Source of the DNA: Ktedonobacteria bacterium
Lineage (GTDB): Bacteria > Chloroflexota > Ktedonobacteria > Ktedonobacterales > JACDGC01
Direction: 5' to 3'
NCBI GenBank assembly: GCA_027459785.1
Contig: DAIDGU010000053.1
Location: 1 to 64,000 of the forward strand
DNA length: 64,000 nucleotides
Shown in pieces: positions 19,123 to 28,093 of this stretch (position 1 is the stretch's first letter; each line of letters starts with the position of its first letter). The notes under the pieces were generated by a model. It made no database searches, was not told where the DNA came from, and saw nothing but the letters and a program-made list of their open reading frames with translations. Made by a program: the position numbers and the translations under genes.

Positions 19123-20271
19123 CTATGGTAAAACAATGGGCAGATCGTGAAAATCGAGGTCGAGATACGCATCGTTCCAGGGCAGGGCCGCCTGGCCACA
19201 GTGCCGGAACAGGTGGTAGCCCGCATACGGGTCGGCGCTGGCGCAGTGCAGATCGTTGATGTCGTTGATCTCGTGGTCATGCCAGCGTGACGGCAGGGTG
19301 ATGATCTCCGCGTGCCCATCCAAGTGTGGTGCTAAGCGGCATGTTGCCGACCAGCCCGCTTGATCGCGATTGAATGGTAGATAGATGCGCCGGGCCGCCT
19401 GAAGCCACTGCATCCCTTCCTCCGGCAATGAGCCGCCGGTGAAGGCAAAGGCAGGTAGATGCCACTGGCAAAGCGTCAGCCAGTTGAACGGCCCCTCGTC
19501 GGCGATGATCTCCGCCGCGCCATATACGGTATCCGCACCGAGGATATGACGTGGGCCATAGATGTTGAGGTATTTATCCGGCACATCCTGAAGATGCCGT
19601 CCCGTCAGCCAGCGCACCTGGCCGCCGCGCAGTTCGGGGATGGTCATGCGCCCGGCGAAGCGTTCGCACCCGGTCACGCCATCGATCAGGCCGATATCTT
19701 TGGCCGCCTGTAAAGGGATATGCAGTCGCCGCAGTTCCGCCGCGAATTCGATGTGATCCTCTCCGCTACAATAGCCCAGCCGATAGGCACGGGCGGTGTG
19801 TTCCGTGATCCCGCGCTGCTCGAGATACCGTCGTCCGGGATAGCTACGTGTTTGCCAGAGCCGCCGGGCATACAGATCGACGGCGACCTGCAACGCGCGC
19901 CGCTGCTCATCCGCCGGCGTCCGCTGCCGTGGCGCTTGCCCGTGTCCGTGTCCGCCAGTGGGCCGTCGTGCCGCCGCCGGCGCTAAGCCCTGCACATAGG
20001 CCACCGCCTGGCGAAAGGTCAGGCCATCGCGCATCTGCACGAACGTGAACACATCCCCACCACGTTGGCAGCGCGCGCTGAAACAATACCAACTCCCGCC
20101 GGTCAGCGGATCAGGATAAACGTAGAATGACGGTGTGCGTTCCGCGTGAAACGGGCAAAGACCTATGTAGCCTTTGCCCACGCGCTTGAGCTGCACCGTC
20201 TGGCCGACGATCTCTTCGATGGGATGCGCGCATTTCAACGCCGCAAGATCTCCCTGATGGTGTTTGTTCAT
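19123..20271 (-). CDS. DnaG-like DNA primase (CHC2 zinc finger and TOPRIM-type core)
   Basis: IEEIVGQTVQLKRVGKGYIGLCPFHAERTPSFYVYPDPLTGGSWYCFSARCQRGGDVFTFVQMRDGLTFRQAVAYV; Met at 20271 preferred over 20295, which abuts a T-run. Confidence 0.85.
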   Translation of the reverse strand: MNKHHQGDLAALKCAHPIEEIVGQTVQLKRVGKGYIGLCPFHAERTPSFYVYPDPLTGGSWYCFSARCQRGGDVFTFVQMRDGLTFRQAVAYVQGLAPAAARRPTGGHGHGQAPRQRTPADEQRRALQVAVDLYARRLWQTRSYPGRRYLEQRGITEHTARAYRLGYCSGEDHIEFAAELRRLHIPLQAAKDIGLIDGVTGCERFAGRMTIPELRGGQVRWLTGRHLQDVPDKYLNIYGPRHILGADTVYGAAEIIADEGPFNWLTLCQWHLPAFAFTGGSLPEEGMQWLQAARRIYLPFNRDQAGWSATCRLAPHLDGHAEIITLPSRWHDHEINDINDLHCASADPYAGYHLFRHCGQAALPWNDAYLDLDFHDLPIVLP

Positions 20272-20298
20272 TGGGTGAGCGTTGCTCCCATGCAAAAA

Positions 20299-20373
20299 GG
20301 CCAGCCAGGAGCAAATTTCCTGACTGGCCGAGAAAAAAGGGTGGGCATCACACCGAAGTCATGATGCCCACCC
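20299..20373 (-). terminator. Tandem intrinsic-terminator-like hairpins immediately upstream of the primase start
   Basis: Minus strand: GGGTGGGCATCA-loop-TGATGCCCACCC-TTTTTT (20339-20373) then GGCCAGTCAGGA-loop-TCCTGGCTGGCC-TTTTT (20299-20329). Confidence 0.85.
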
Positions 20374-20390
20374 TCGTGATAACGTGGTAG

Positions 20391-21089
20391 CTAGATTTGT
20401 TCCCTTAGCCGCAGCGTCGCCTCGATTTGAGGTAAACTGAATCGATCTTCTGCTGCACCAAGAGCGAGTTTGTTCGTGATGATCCCTGGCAGATCAAGTA
20501 CGTTCACGGTAATCCCATCGAAGGAAATGGTGCGTGTGAACGTTCGGACGCGCTCATAGGTGCCGATGCCGGCAACCCGCGCCATCACGATGATCGGAAC
20601 CAGCGTCGTTTCCACGCGCACCGGAGCGCCGCCCTGCGCCAGCCAGTTTTCCAGGGTTGACCGCGTGAGGCGTTGGCCGTCCACGTAGGGCTGGAACGGA
20701 AGCACGGCGAGCAGGAACGCAGCGAGATTAGACGGATGCGTAGCGATGCACAATTCCACCACCGCCGAGGCGATGGGGGTGCCAAGGAGTGCGGCGGCTA
20801 GATTCCCCACCAGAACGGTAGCGGTTTGTGCTTGCGCGAGGGCCACAAACAAAGGCAGCGGGGAGGCAAAATAGCCATTGCGCAATTCGGAACGCGCCAC
20901 CATCCCTAATGATTGACTGGCCTGGATTGCCATCTGGTTGCGGCCAACGACGATATCCAGACGCTCCTCCGGTGAACGCTGGAGATTGACTGTGATCAGC
21001 CCCAGATCGACCCCCCACTCGGCCAATTCCGCGAGACGCTGTTGCGCTGCTTCATCGGAAAGTGGATGGGATGAAATCGGTAGAGTCAT
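20391..21089 (-). CDS. Hypothetical protein, possibly nucleotidyltransferase-like
   Basis: 232-aa ORF; C-terminal VNVLDLPGIITNKLALGAAEDRFSLPQIE resembles the C-terminal part of minimal nucleotidyltransferases. Confidence 0.5.
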   Translation of the reverse strand: MTLPISSHPLSDEAAQQRLAELAEWGVDLGLITVNLQRSPEERLDIVVGRNQMAIQASQSLGMVARSELRNGYFASPLPLFVALAQAQTATVLVGNLAAALLGTPIASAVVELCIATHPSNLAAFLLAVLPFQPYVDGQRLTRSTLENWLAQGGAPVRVETTLVPIIVMARVAGIGTYERVRTFTRTISFDGITVNVLDLPGIITNKLALGAAEDRFSLPQIEATLRLREQI

Positions 21090-21134
21090 CGCCCACCTCT
21101 CTTCGCGCTGAATTTTGCGAGAAATGCTCAGTCC

Positions 21135-21608
21135 TTACGGCTGCCGTTGCTGATTGATGCGTTCCAGGTCAGGTAGAACGGCAAGATCTTTCTGTCGGCC
21201 TGCTGATCGCTTACTCGCAATGAGCGCCGGCAGATCAAGCATTGGTATCTGTCGTCCAAACAGGGTTGCCTGAATACTGTGCGTTAAAGCTTGTTGAAAA
21301 CCACCCACGCCTTGAACGGTGCGCAACAAATCAACATCTCCAACTGCGGTCGCGAGCGTGTAGTCAGCCATTGGTGTGTGGTGGTCCCACGGAAATGGAA
21401 CCGTGAGACCTGGCCCAGCACGTAATTCAACGGGACGAAAGGCGTCCAACCATTGAATAATGCGCTGCCAATTTGCGGGCGTGTCGTTGTAGCAGACGTC
21501 GAAATCGTTGGTTTGGTAGGACGGCACGTATTGCTCGACGACCGTCCCTCCAATGATAACAATCTCTGTGGCGTTCGGCAATGCCTGAATGAGAGTTTGT
21601 AGGCGCAT
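21135..21608 (-). CDS. Nucleotidyltransferase-like protein
   Basis: MRLQTLIQALPNATEIVIIGGTVVEQYVPSYQTNDFDVCYND...MLDLPALIASKRSAGRQKDLAVLPDLERI. Confidence 0.6.
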   Translation of the reverse strand: MRLQTLIQALPNATEIVIIGGTVVEQYVPSYQTNDFDVCYNDTPANWQRIIQWLDAFRPVELRAGPGLTVPFPWDHHTPMADYTLATAVGDVDLLRTVQGVGGFQQALTHSIQATLFGRQIPMLDLPALIASKRSAGRQKDLAVLPDLERINQQRQP

Positions 21609-21894
21609 ACTCGTTCCTTTAGGGAGAGGTGATGCTTCACGCTCGCTTTCTTTTTCCACCTCGGCCTTTTGGACCTGGCCTTTCAGCATCGCACATGCGC
21701 CGCAGATTCCACCAGGGGACAGGATGAATTGAGTTCTGCTCGCAGGATCCGCAGCGCGGGCGGGGCGCACAGAATGAGGTGGACCTGCCGTGGCGATGAC
21801 CACGACAAACGGATATGGACGCAAGCCCCATTCTTCCACTCATGGTGGACGAGTTTGGCCCATGCACCTGGCACCAGATTGACACTCCCCATGC

Positions 21895-23064
21895 CTAAAA
21901 GGCAGGGGATTCTCGGTTCCTCTCCCCGAAGGGAGGTTCCGCCCCTGGTACCCCAGGGACTCCCCGAAGGCGCTGCCCGCGCCGCTTGATCTCACACCCG
22001 CTGTTCTCATCACGGTCCATCACCAGCCCGCAGTGCGGACACACATGTGTCCGGACACTGAGCGATTTGGGAACCCGCGTGCCACAGCGACTACAATCTT
22101 GGCTGGTATACTGGGCAGGCACCGCATACACTTCACGACTGGCACTTGCAGCCTTGTGGTGAAGGATCGTCAGGAATTGCCCCCAGCCCGCATCACTGAT
22201 GCTCTTGGCCAGGTGGTGGTTCTTGACCATGTTGCGGATTTCCAGATCCTCATGATAGATGACATCGTTCTCGGTGATCAGCTTATTCGCTGCCTTGTGC
22301 TGATAGTCAAGCCGCTGGCGTGCCACCGTCTGATGCACCTTGGCGAGATCCTTGACGGCTTTCTTGCGGCGCTTGCTCCCTGGTTTACGGCGGGACACCT
22401 GCTTGGTGTGCCAGCGCACCTTGCGTTCAGTGGCACGGAACCAACGGGGATTCTCGACATGCTCGCCTTCACTGGTGGTCAGGAAGGATTGCAAGCCCAT
22501 GTCGATGCCCACTTCGTTGCCCGTGGGAGCCAGGTGAACACAGGGGACGTTCGCACAGGCAAAGGAGACGTACCAGCCATCGGCTTCGTGCCGGATGGTG
22601 ACGGTCTTGGGCGTGCCTTCCAACGGGCGCGACCAGATGACCTTCACTCGCCCGATCTTGCTCAACACCAGGAAGCCGTTATCCGTGGAAGCCCCATTGC
22701 CATATTGAGGATAGGTAAACGAGTGGTAACGGCGCTCATTCTTGAAGCGGGGGTAGCCGACCTTTTCGCCGTTCTTGACGCCTTGGAAGAACTTCTTGAA
22801 CGCCCGATCCAGACGCAAGATGACATCTTGCAACACTTGGGCTTGGATGTCCTTGTACTCCGGTCGCACCTCTTTGACGCCCGGCAGTTCGGCTTTTTGC
22901 TCGTAATAGCCGATACTGACCCGCCGCATTTTCCAGGCGTCGCGCCGTTCCTGCAAAGCAGCATTGTACAACTCACGGCACCGCGTCAGGGTCCACGCCA
23001 GTTGGCGTTCCTGTTCGGGCGTCGGATCAAGTTTGTACTTGAAAGCTTTGTGAACGGTCGGCAT
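21895..23064 (-). CDS. tnpB: TnpB/OrfB RNA-guided nuclease-family protein
   Basis: RuvC-like VGIDMGLQSFL, YHEDLEIRNM, DRDENSGCEI; zinc ribbon CSRCGTR...CPHCG. Confidence 0.9.
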   Translation of the reverse strand: MPTVHKAFKYKLDPTPEQERQLAWTLTRCRELYNAALQERRDAWKMRRVSIGYYEQKAELPGVKEVRPEYKDIQAQVLQDVILRLDRAFKKFFQGVKNGEKVGYPRFKNERRYHSFTYPQYGNGASTDNGFLVLSKIGRVKVIWSRPLEGTPKTVTIRHEADGWYVSFACANVPCVHLAPTGNEVGIDMGLQSFLTTSEGEHVENPRWFRATERKVRWHTKQVSRRKPGSKRRKKAVKDLAKVHQTVARQRLDYQHKAANKLITENDVIYHEDLEIRNMVKNHHLAKSISDAGWGQFLTILHHKAASASREVYAVPAQYTSQDCSRCGTRVPKSLSVRTHVCPHCGLVMDRDENSGCEIKRRGQRLRGVPGVPGAEPPFGERNRESPAF

Positions 23065-23460
23065 CTAGCGATCCTTCTGTGTTTCTACATACCGCTTCAC
23101 GGTTTCTAGCGTGACGCCGCCAACCGTAGCGACAAAATAGGAATTGGTCCAAAGCGAAGGCAGGCGACGTTTCAGACTCGGATATTCCTGACGCAGGGCG
23201 TGCGATGAAAAGCCTTTCAGCAGTTTAACCAGCCGATGGATGCCAAACTGCGGATCACAGCCAACGAGCAAATGGACATGATCGGGCATGACTTCCATCT
23301 CAATCAATTCCTGGCCCCAGCGTTCCATCTGCTCCATCAGGATCGTTTTCAGTCGCTCATCTATCGGCGGCACCAAAACCTTGCGCCGATACTTGGGACA
23401 AAAAACGACGTGATAGCGACAGGTGTAGGTAACGTTGTGGTTGCTCCGATACTCACTCAT
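23065..23460 (-). CDS. tnpA: IS200/IS605 TnpA Y1 transposase
   Basis: YHVVFCPKYRRKVL...MPDHVHLLVGCDPQ (HUH) ... VKRYVETQK (Tyr). Met at 23460. Confidence 0.9.
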   Translation of the reverse strand: MSEYRSNHNVTYTCRYHVVFCPKYRRKVLVPPIDERLKTILMEQMERWGQELIEMEVMPDHVHLLVGCDPQFGIHRLVKLLKGFSSHALRQEYPSLKRRLPSLWTNSYFVATVGGVTLETVKRYVETQKDR

Positions 23461-23536
23461 ACAGACAGTGTACCACACTAGATGGCACGCTGTCAACTAT
23501 TGCGACAGGTACGGTGTCGCTGCGGCGACCGCGCTT

Positions 23537-23758
23537 TCATCCCCATAGCGAGAAGCCAGGGGGATTTCGCGCGATCTTGCTAAAATAGGTGGCATGAGGA
23601 TACAGGCCATAGGTGAGAGGACCCGCCGCTTTATGCACGGCAACCTCAGTGGGGTCAGCTTGCAAACACCAGTGGGAACAGAGTGGGGTAGCGGCGAGCA
23701 GTACCAAGCGATAGGAACCGATGAGCAAGGCTTGGCCTGGCCGACGAAGAAAATACAT
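23537..23758 (-). CDS. Small hypothetical protein
   Basis: MYFLRRPGQALLIGSYRLVLLAATPLCSHWCLQADPTEVAV... with GGAGGTTGT SD before ATG at 23758. Confidence 0.4.
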   Translation of the reverse strand: MYFLRRPGQALLIGSYRLVLLAATPLCSHWCLQADPTEVAVHKAAGPLTYGLYPHATYFSKIARNPPGFSLWG

Positions 23759-23780
23759 ACAACCTCCATAACACCAAAAA

Positions 23781-23807
23781 CCCCTCGCGCACGGTCGTGC
23801 GGAGGGG
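23781..23807 (-). terminator. Terminator-like hairpin
   Basis: Minus strand CCCCTCCGCACGACCGTGCGCGAGGGG-TTTTT. Confidence 0.75.
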
Positions 23808-23871
23808 TCATCATAGTGGCTTAGCGCGTGAATCACACGCCAGCCGTTCACGAAGCATCAAGTGAAAAACG

Positions 23872-23908
23872 CCAAGAGCGCCTCACCTGCTTAGGGAGAC
23901 GCTCTTGG
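23872..23908 (-). terminator. Intrinsic terminator
   Basis: Minus strand CCAAGAGCGTCTC...GAGGCGCTCTTGG-CGTTTTTC, downstream of the 23951-24244 CDS. Confidence 0.75.
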
Positions 23909-23950
23909 TCTGGCCGGCCCAACAGTCACCGTTCTTAGGGGCATGCTTCC

Positions 23951-24244
23951 TCATGAGGTAGGTGTGCTGGTCACAGTCGGCAGGAGGATCGGTGTTGGGA
24001 AGGGAGTGAGGGGTGTCGGCGTGACCGTGGGTAAGGGAGGCACAGGTGGATATGCCCCAGGGTTCCCGCCAGAATTGCCAGGCACCAGAGACGGATCAAG
24101 CGCAAGGGCGGCCACCAGATTGCCGGCGACGCAGGACAACCCACACAAGAGGCCAATGGCGAGGCAGCCTCCCAGGTAGATGATCCGGCGAAGCAGAAAG
24201 ATTTTCCGTTGATCACTCAACGGCGCAGGACGAGTTGGGGACAT
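23951..24244 (-). CDS. Small membrane protein with Pro/Thr-rich C-terminus
   Basis: MSPTRPAPLSDQRKIFLLRRIIYLGGCLAIGLLCGLSCVAGNLVAAL... then (P/T)-rich tail. Confidence 0.5.
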   Translation of the reverse strand: MSPTRPAPLSDQRKIFLLRRIIYLGGCLAIGLLCGLSCVAGNLVAALALDPSLVPGNSGGNPGAYPPVPPLPTVTPTPLTPFPTPILLPTVTSTPTS

Positions 24245-24559
24245 GCGCTTCCTCCACAATAGAAAATGCAGACACCCGCAGGCGTCCGCGTGATATGCCG
24301 GCTTGACCAGCACATCGCGCAGCAGTCCGCGCAGCGTCTGCATTCGCGTAAACAGGGCTACCTTGGCTTAAGGGAAAACGAAGCTAATGCGCATTAGATC
24401 ATTGGTTGTGTGAAAAAGCACAGCGGTGCCGAAGACGGGGCAGCCTGACTGAATGCATGAGAAGCAATTTCAGGGATCAGGTAGAAGAGTTACGGGAAAC
24501 AGACCACAGCGATACTCGCCTTGTTGCAGAGGAAGTGACGCAACGAGACCAATAGAAAC

Positions 24560-24805
24560 TTATGGTGCAAGATAGCGGCGATATCCTGCGTGCAAAAGCC
24601 GGAGACACCAACCTACCAGTACCAGACCGCTACCCACCAGGAGTATAGCGACCAGCGGTGCTGTCAGGAAGAAGGCTTCCAACCATGCCAACAGCAGCAG
24701 GAACACGCTACTCACCAAGAGGAACGCGCCAAACGCGATGACCAGCAACGCGATAATGGCTGGTGCGGGTTGAATCAAGATGCCAATGTGTAGGCGCGGA
24801 TGCAT
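24560..24805 (-). CDS. Small two-TM membrane protein
   Basis: Two hydrophobic stretches: AIIALLVIAFGAFLLVSSVFLLLLAWLEAFFLTAPLVAILLVGSGLVLV. Confidence 0.45.
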   Translation of the reverse strand: MHPRLHIGILIQPAPAIIALLVIAFGAFLLVSSVFLLLLAWLEAFFLTAPLVAILLVGSGLVLVGWCLRLLHAGYRRYLAP

Positions 24806-25451
24806 TTTTTGTCGAAGTATCCTCCTTTCATGAATATACTCAGCTCATCGTTTGCAACTTATGCTCCACTGCTATCTTCTGTTTGCGGCGAGAAACGCTG
24901 GCACAACACATACCATCTATCGCCTCTCGTCAGCATACACACCTCCAACGCCATCGAGCAGCAACACACTCCATACATACTCAGTTGGACGCACTGCACA
25001 GTACACACCTACAGGGACACACTCCACTAACGCATGACGAATCAACTACCAACGTGGCTCCGGCTGATCGCACGAGTAAAAGTTAGCGGAGAGATCAGCA
25101 CGAGCCACTGGGAAAAGGATGTGAATTCACACGGCGCTTGGCGCTCGACATTGAACCAATCCTTCTCGGTATCCTTGGGGAGATTACCCAACCCATCCGC
25201 GCAATGGCAGCAGAATCTGGGTCAAGCCACCTCACGCTTGATCGTGATAACACGATGCGGGGTGGGATACAGCACCACGACAATCTTCATCATCTAGTGT
25301 AGCATGCCCGTTGCCCGTCTGCAAGGGGCGGGTGAATGGCACTTGCACAGGGTATTGGAGGGGGGTGTTTGAGAGAAAACCTCGCTATAGCTACCTTATC
25401 CACCCCAGGCACTGCCTGCTTTGGGTGCCATCTTGTACCCAACTATGTCGC

Positions 25452-25468
25452 ATGGTGCGATGCACCAT
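25452..25468. promoter_or_regulatory. 17-bp inverted repeat ATGGTGC-gat-GCACCAT upstream of umuD
   Basis: Same arms recur at 27456-27472 downstream of umuC. Confidence 0.55.
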
Positions 25469-25652
25469 TCACAGAGGGTAATATTGTGTAACAGATTCAC
25501 AAAGTTGCTGACCGTAAAGGTAGCTTGATCTATATTCTCCGAAAGTCCTATCTTTTCTTACCTATCAGTCCCACCACTACCGGTTTCGCGGCCCCTGTTG
25601 GCCCGATTGCGTATCCTATGAATAGAACGCATGGTCAAGAGAGGTGTATCTT

Positions 25653-26072
25653 ATGCAGCCGTTGCCCCTGAATCAATTCCCGCTCCCCACGCGCCCGCTT
25701 TACCTGGTGCGCGTCCCCGCCGGCTTCCCCTCGCCGGCGGAAGATTCCATCGAGCGCAACCTGAACCTGCATGATTATGTGGTCCGGCGGCCATCGAGCA
25801 CCTTCTTCGTGCGCGTGACCGGCGATAGTATGGCTCCTGGCATCGCTGATGGCGATATCCTAGTCGTAGACAAGAGCCTGACACCGCTTCAACATACCGT
25901 GATTTTGGCTGTAGTAGACGGCGAATTTACCGTCAAACGCTTCACCCGCGAGGCCGGTCGCATTGTCTTGCAGGCCGATAATCCCCGCTATGCGCCCATC
26001 GTCATCAGTGACCCCAGCCGTTTCCTCTGTTGGGGAGTGGTGACGTATGTCGTGCATAACCCCAACGAGTAG
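25653..26072 (+). CDS. umuD: UmuD-like S24 family peptidase
   Basis: FFVRVTGDSMAPGIADGDILVVDKSL...VVDGEFTVKRF...LQADNPRYAPI. Confidence 0.9.
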   Translation: MQPLPLNQFPLPTRPLYLVRVPAGFPSPAEDSIERNLNLHDYVVRRPSSTFFVRVTGDSMAPGIADGDILVVDKSLTPLQHTVILAVVDGEFTVKRFTREAGRIVLQADNPRYAPIVISDPSRFLCWGVVTYVVHNPNE

Positions 26073-26078
26073 CCGCTG

Positions 26079-27329
26079 ATGATCGGTATAGCAGACTGTA
26101 ACAACTTCTATGTCTCATGCGAGCGCATCTTCCACCCTCAGCTCGAAGGGAAACCGGTGCTCGTCGTGGGCAATAACGATGGGTGCGTGATCGCGCGCAG
26201 CAACGAGGTCAAAGCTCTGAATATCCCTATGGGTGCGCCCTTGCATACCATCCGTCATCTCGTCAAACAGCACGGCATCCAGGTCTTCAGCGCCAACTTT
26301 GCGCTGTATGGCGACATCAGTCAGCGCGTCATGCAGGAACTGGCGGCCTACGCTCCCGCCATGCAGGTATATAGCATCGACGAAGCTTTCCTGGACCTGG
26401 CCCACGTGCCACATGACGAGCAGGAACGGGCGGCTGCCCACCTCCGTGCGACCGTGCGCCGCAATACTGGTGTTCCCATCAGCATCGGCATCGCCGCGAC
26501 GAAGACCCTCAGTAAGCTCGCCAATGATCGGGCGAAGAAGCTGGCTGGTGGTATACTTTTCCTGCACGACCAGGATGCTGTGGACGATCTGCTCAGGAGA
26601 TCCGACGTAGAGGACATATGGGGCATCGCTGGCCGGCGTGCGACAGCATTACGTAACCTCGGCATCCACACGGCATATGATCTGGCGCAGGCCGACATCG
26701 GCATCATCAAGCGCAAGCTCTCGGTCGTTGTCGCCCGCACGGCGTTGGAACTACGCGGCGTGGCTGCTTTGCCGCTAGAGGCGATGCGTGAGCCACGCAA
26801 AGAGATCTGCGTCTCACGCGCCTTCAGCCACCACGTGCAGGAGATCGCGGCGTTGCGTGAAGCGGTGGCAACCTACGTGACACGCGCCGCCGAGAAGCTT
26901 CGTACCCAACATAGCGTTGCCGGCATCGTCACCGTGTTCCTGCACACCAACCCCTTTGCCGAGGATCTGCCCCAATATGCCGCTCATTGCGCGGTGGCCG
27001 TCGCGCCGACGAACACCACGAGGGATCTCATCGCGGCTGCCCTGCGCGGCATCGATGCATGCTATAAATCAGGATATGCTTACCACAAGGCTGGCGTGGT
27101 ACTGACCAATCTCACAGCGGATCATCTCATCCAAGCCACGCTCTTCGCGCCAGAGACGGACCCACGCCGCCAACAATTGCAGGTGGTCATCGACGACATC
27201 AATACGCGCTGGGGCCGCGATACTATCCGCTACGCCGCGAGCGGTGTCAAAAGGCCGTGGGCCATGAAGCAGGGCAACCGCAGCGCCAGGTACACGACGC
27301 GGTGGGATGAGTTGCCAGAGGCACATTAG
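26079..27329 (+). CDS. umuC: UmuC-like Y-family DNA polymerase V subunit
   Basis: MIGIADCNNFYVSCERIFHPQLEGKPVLVVGNNDGCVIARSNEVKAL...YSIDEAFLDL...GIAATKTLSKLANDRAKK. Confidence 0.95.
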   Translation: MIGIADCNNFYVSCERIFHPQLEGKPVLVVGNNDGCVIARSNEVKALNIPMGAPLHTIRHLVKQHGIQVFSANFALYGDISQRVMQELAAYAPAMQVYSIDEAFLDLAHVPHDEQERAAAHLRATVRRNTGVPISIGIAATKTLSKLANDRAKKLAGGILFLHDQDAVDDLLRRSDVEDIWGIAGRRATALRNLGIHTAYDLAQADIGIIKRKLSVVVARTALELRGVAALPLEAMREPRKEICVSRAFSHHVQEIAALREAVATYVTRAAEKLRTQHSVAGIVTVFLHTNPFAEDLPQYAAHCAVAVAPTNTTRDLIAAALRGIDACYKSGYAYHKAGVVLTNLTADHLIQATLFAPETDPRRQQLQVVIDDINTRWGRDTIRYAASGVKRPWAMKQGNRSARYTTRWDELPEAH

Positions 27330-27455
27330 CGGTCATATCTGGCTGGCTCAATAATTCAGGTCGCAAGCAGGGATCTCCGACAAAGAATCTGCTGCATCCG
27401 CCCATCGTCACTGACACCATTTCCGCAGTTTTCGCAGCATGTGCACCAACAAAGA

Positions 27456-27472
27456 ATGGTGCATGGCACCAT
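27456..27472. promoter_or_regulatory. 17-bp inverted repeat ATGGTGC-atg-GCACCAT downstream of umuC
   Basis: Arms identical to the repeat at 25452-25468. Confidence 0.55.
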
Positions 27473-27739
27473 GCGCACTATACTCCATCCACTTTCCCTC
27501 CGGCTGCGGTGCCGACAGGGATGAAGCTGGTTAAATATGCCCATGTTTTCTCCAAATGCCTCCCCCGTTTCCCATGAGTGCATGATCAGGACAATTTTCT
27601 CCTGAACGTTCCACTGAGCGTAAGCTTATATTGATAGTAAGGTTGGATATATTGCATATCGTTAGGCGATCGCTGTAAACAGGAAATACAACTGCTGGCG
27701 TGAAGTGAGCGCATCAATACCATGCTTCCACTTATAGCA

Positions 27740-27936
27740 CTAAAGAATCTTTGTGGGGTGTTCTAAATATCGGCAGCGATTTTCGTGGGGTCTGCTAAAA
27801 ATGGTTCGTGGGTTGCTCTAAAAACGGTTCGTCGGGTCTGCTAAAGCAGTTCGCGGGTTGCACTAAAGAATGTTCGTGGGATACACTAAACGACTCTTGT
27901 GGAGTCTGCTAAAGATCGTTCGTGGGGTCTACTAAA
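27740..27936 (+). repeat. Iteron array (about 8-9 imperfect copies of GTTCGTGGGGTCTGCTAAA)
   Basis: CTAAA anchors at 27740, 27763, 27795, 27818, 27841, 27863, 27886, 27909 and 27932; spacing 22-23 bp except one of 32. Confidence 0.9.
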
Positions 27937-28093
27937 GCCTTGCGAGCCAGATCCTTTGGTACCGCCAAGGGTAAACGGTTATTTGTCAGAAGAGATAAGT
28001 AGTTTTAGGAGAATAGAATCATGTAGAATAGATAGAGTTGACTAAGTTGGCTGATCATCCATCTCTCTGTTGTTGAAGGGGAAGGGATAGGCG

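Larger units (their letters stand above)
21878..23510 (-). mobile_element. IS200/IS605-family element carrying tnpA and tnpB
   Basis: Adjacent Y1-HUH transposase and TnpB/OrfB; right-end-like hairpin TTGACACTCCCCATGCCTAAAAGGCAGGGGATTCTC at 21879-21914. Left boundary approximate. Confidence 0.8.

Noticed and set aside
22033-23109. 358-aa plus-strand ORF
   Set aside because: Lies antisense to tnpB with clear TnpB motifs on the opposite strand.
24940-25030. ACAC-rich direct repeats (ACACACCTCCA/ACACACTCCA)
   Set aside because: Short, irregular spacing and low complexity; not enough to call a functional repeat.
27740-27936. Possible CRISPR array
   Set aside because: Repeats are imperfect and nearly contiguous (22-23 bp period) with no unique ~30-bp spacers; fits iterons instead. 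No CRISPR or cas genes recognised anywhere in the window.
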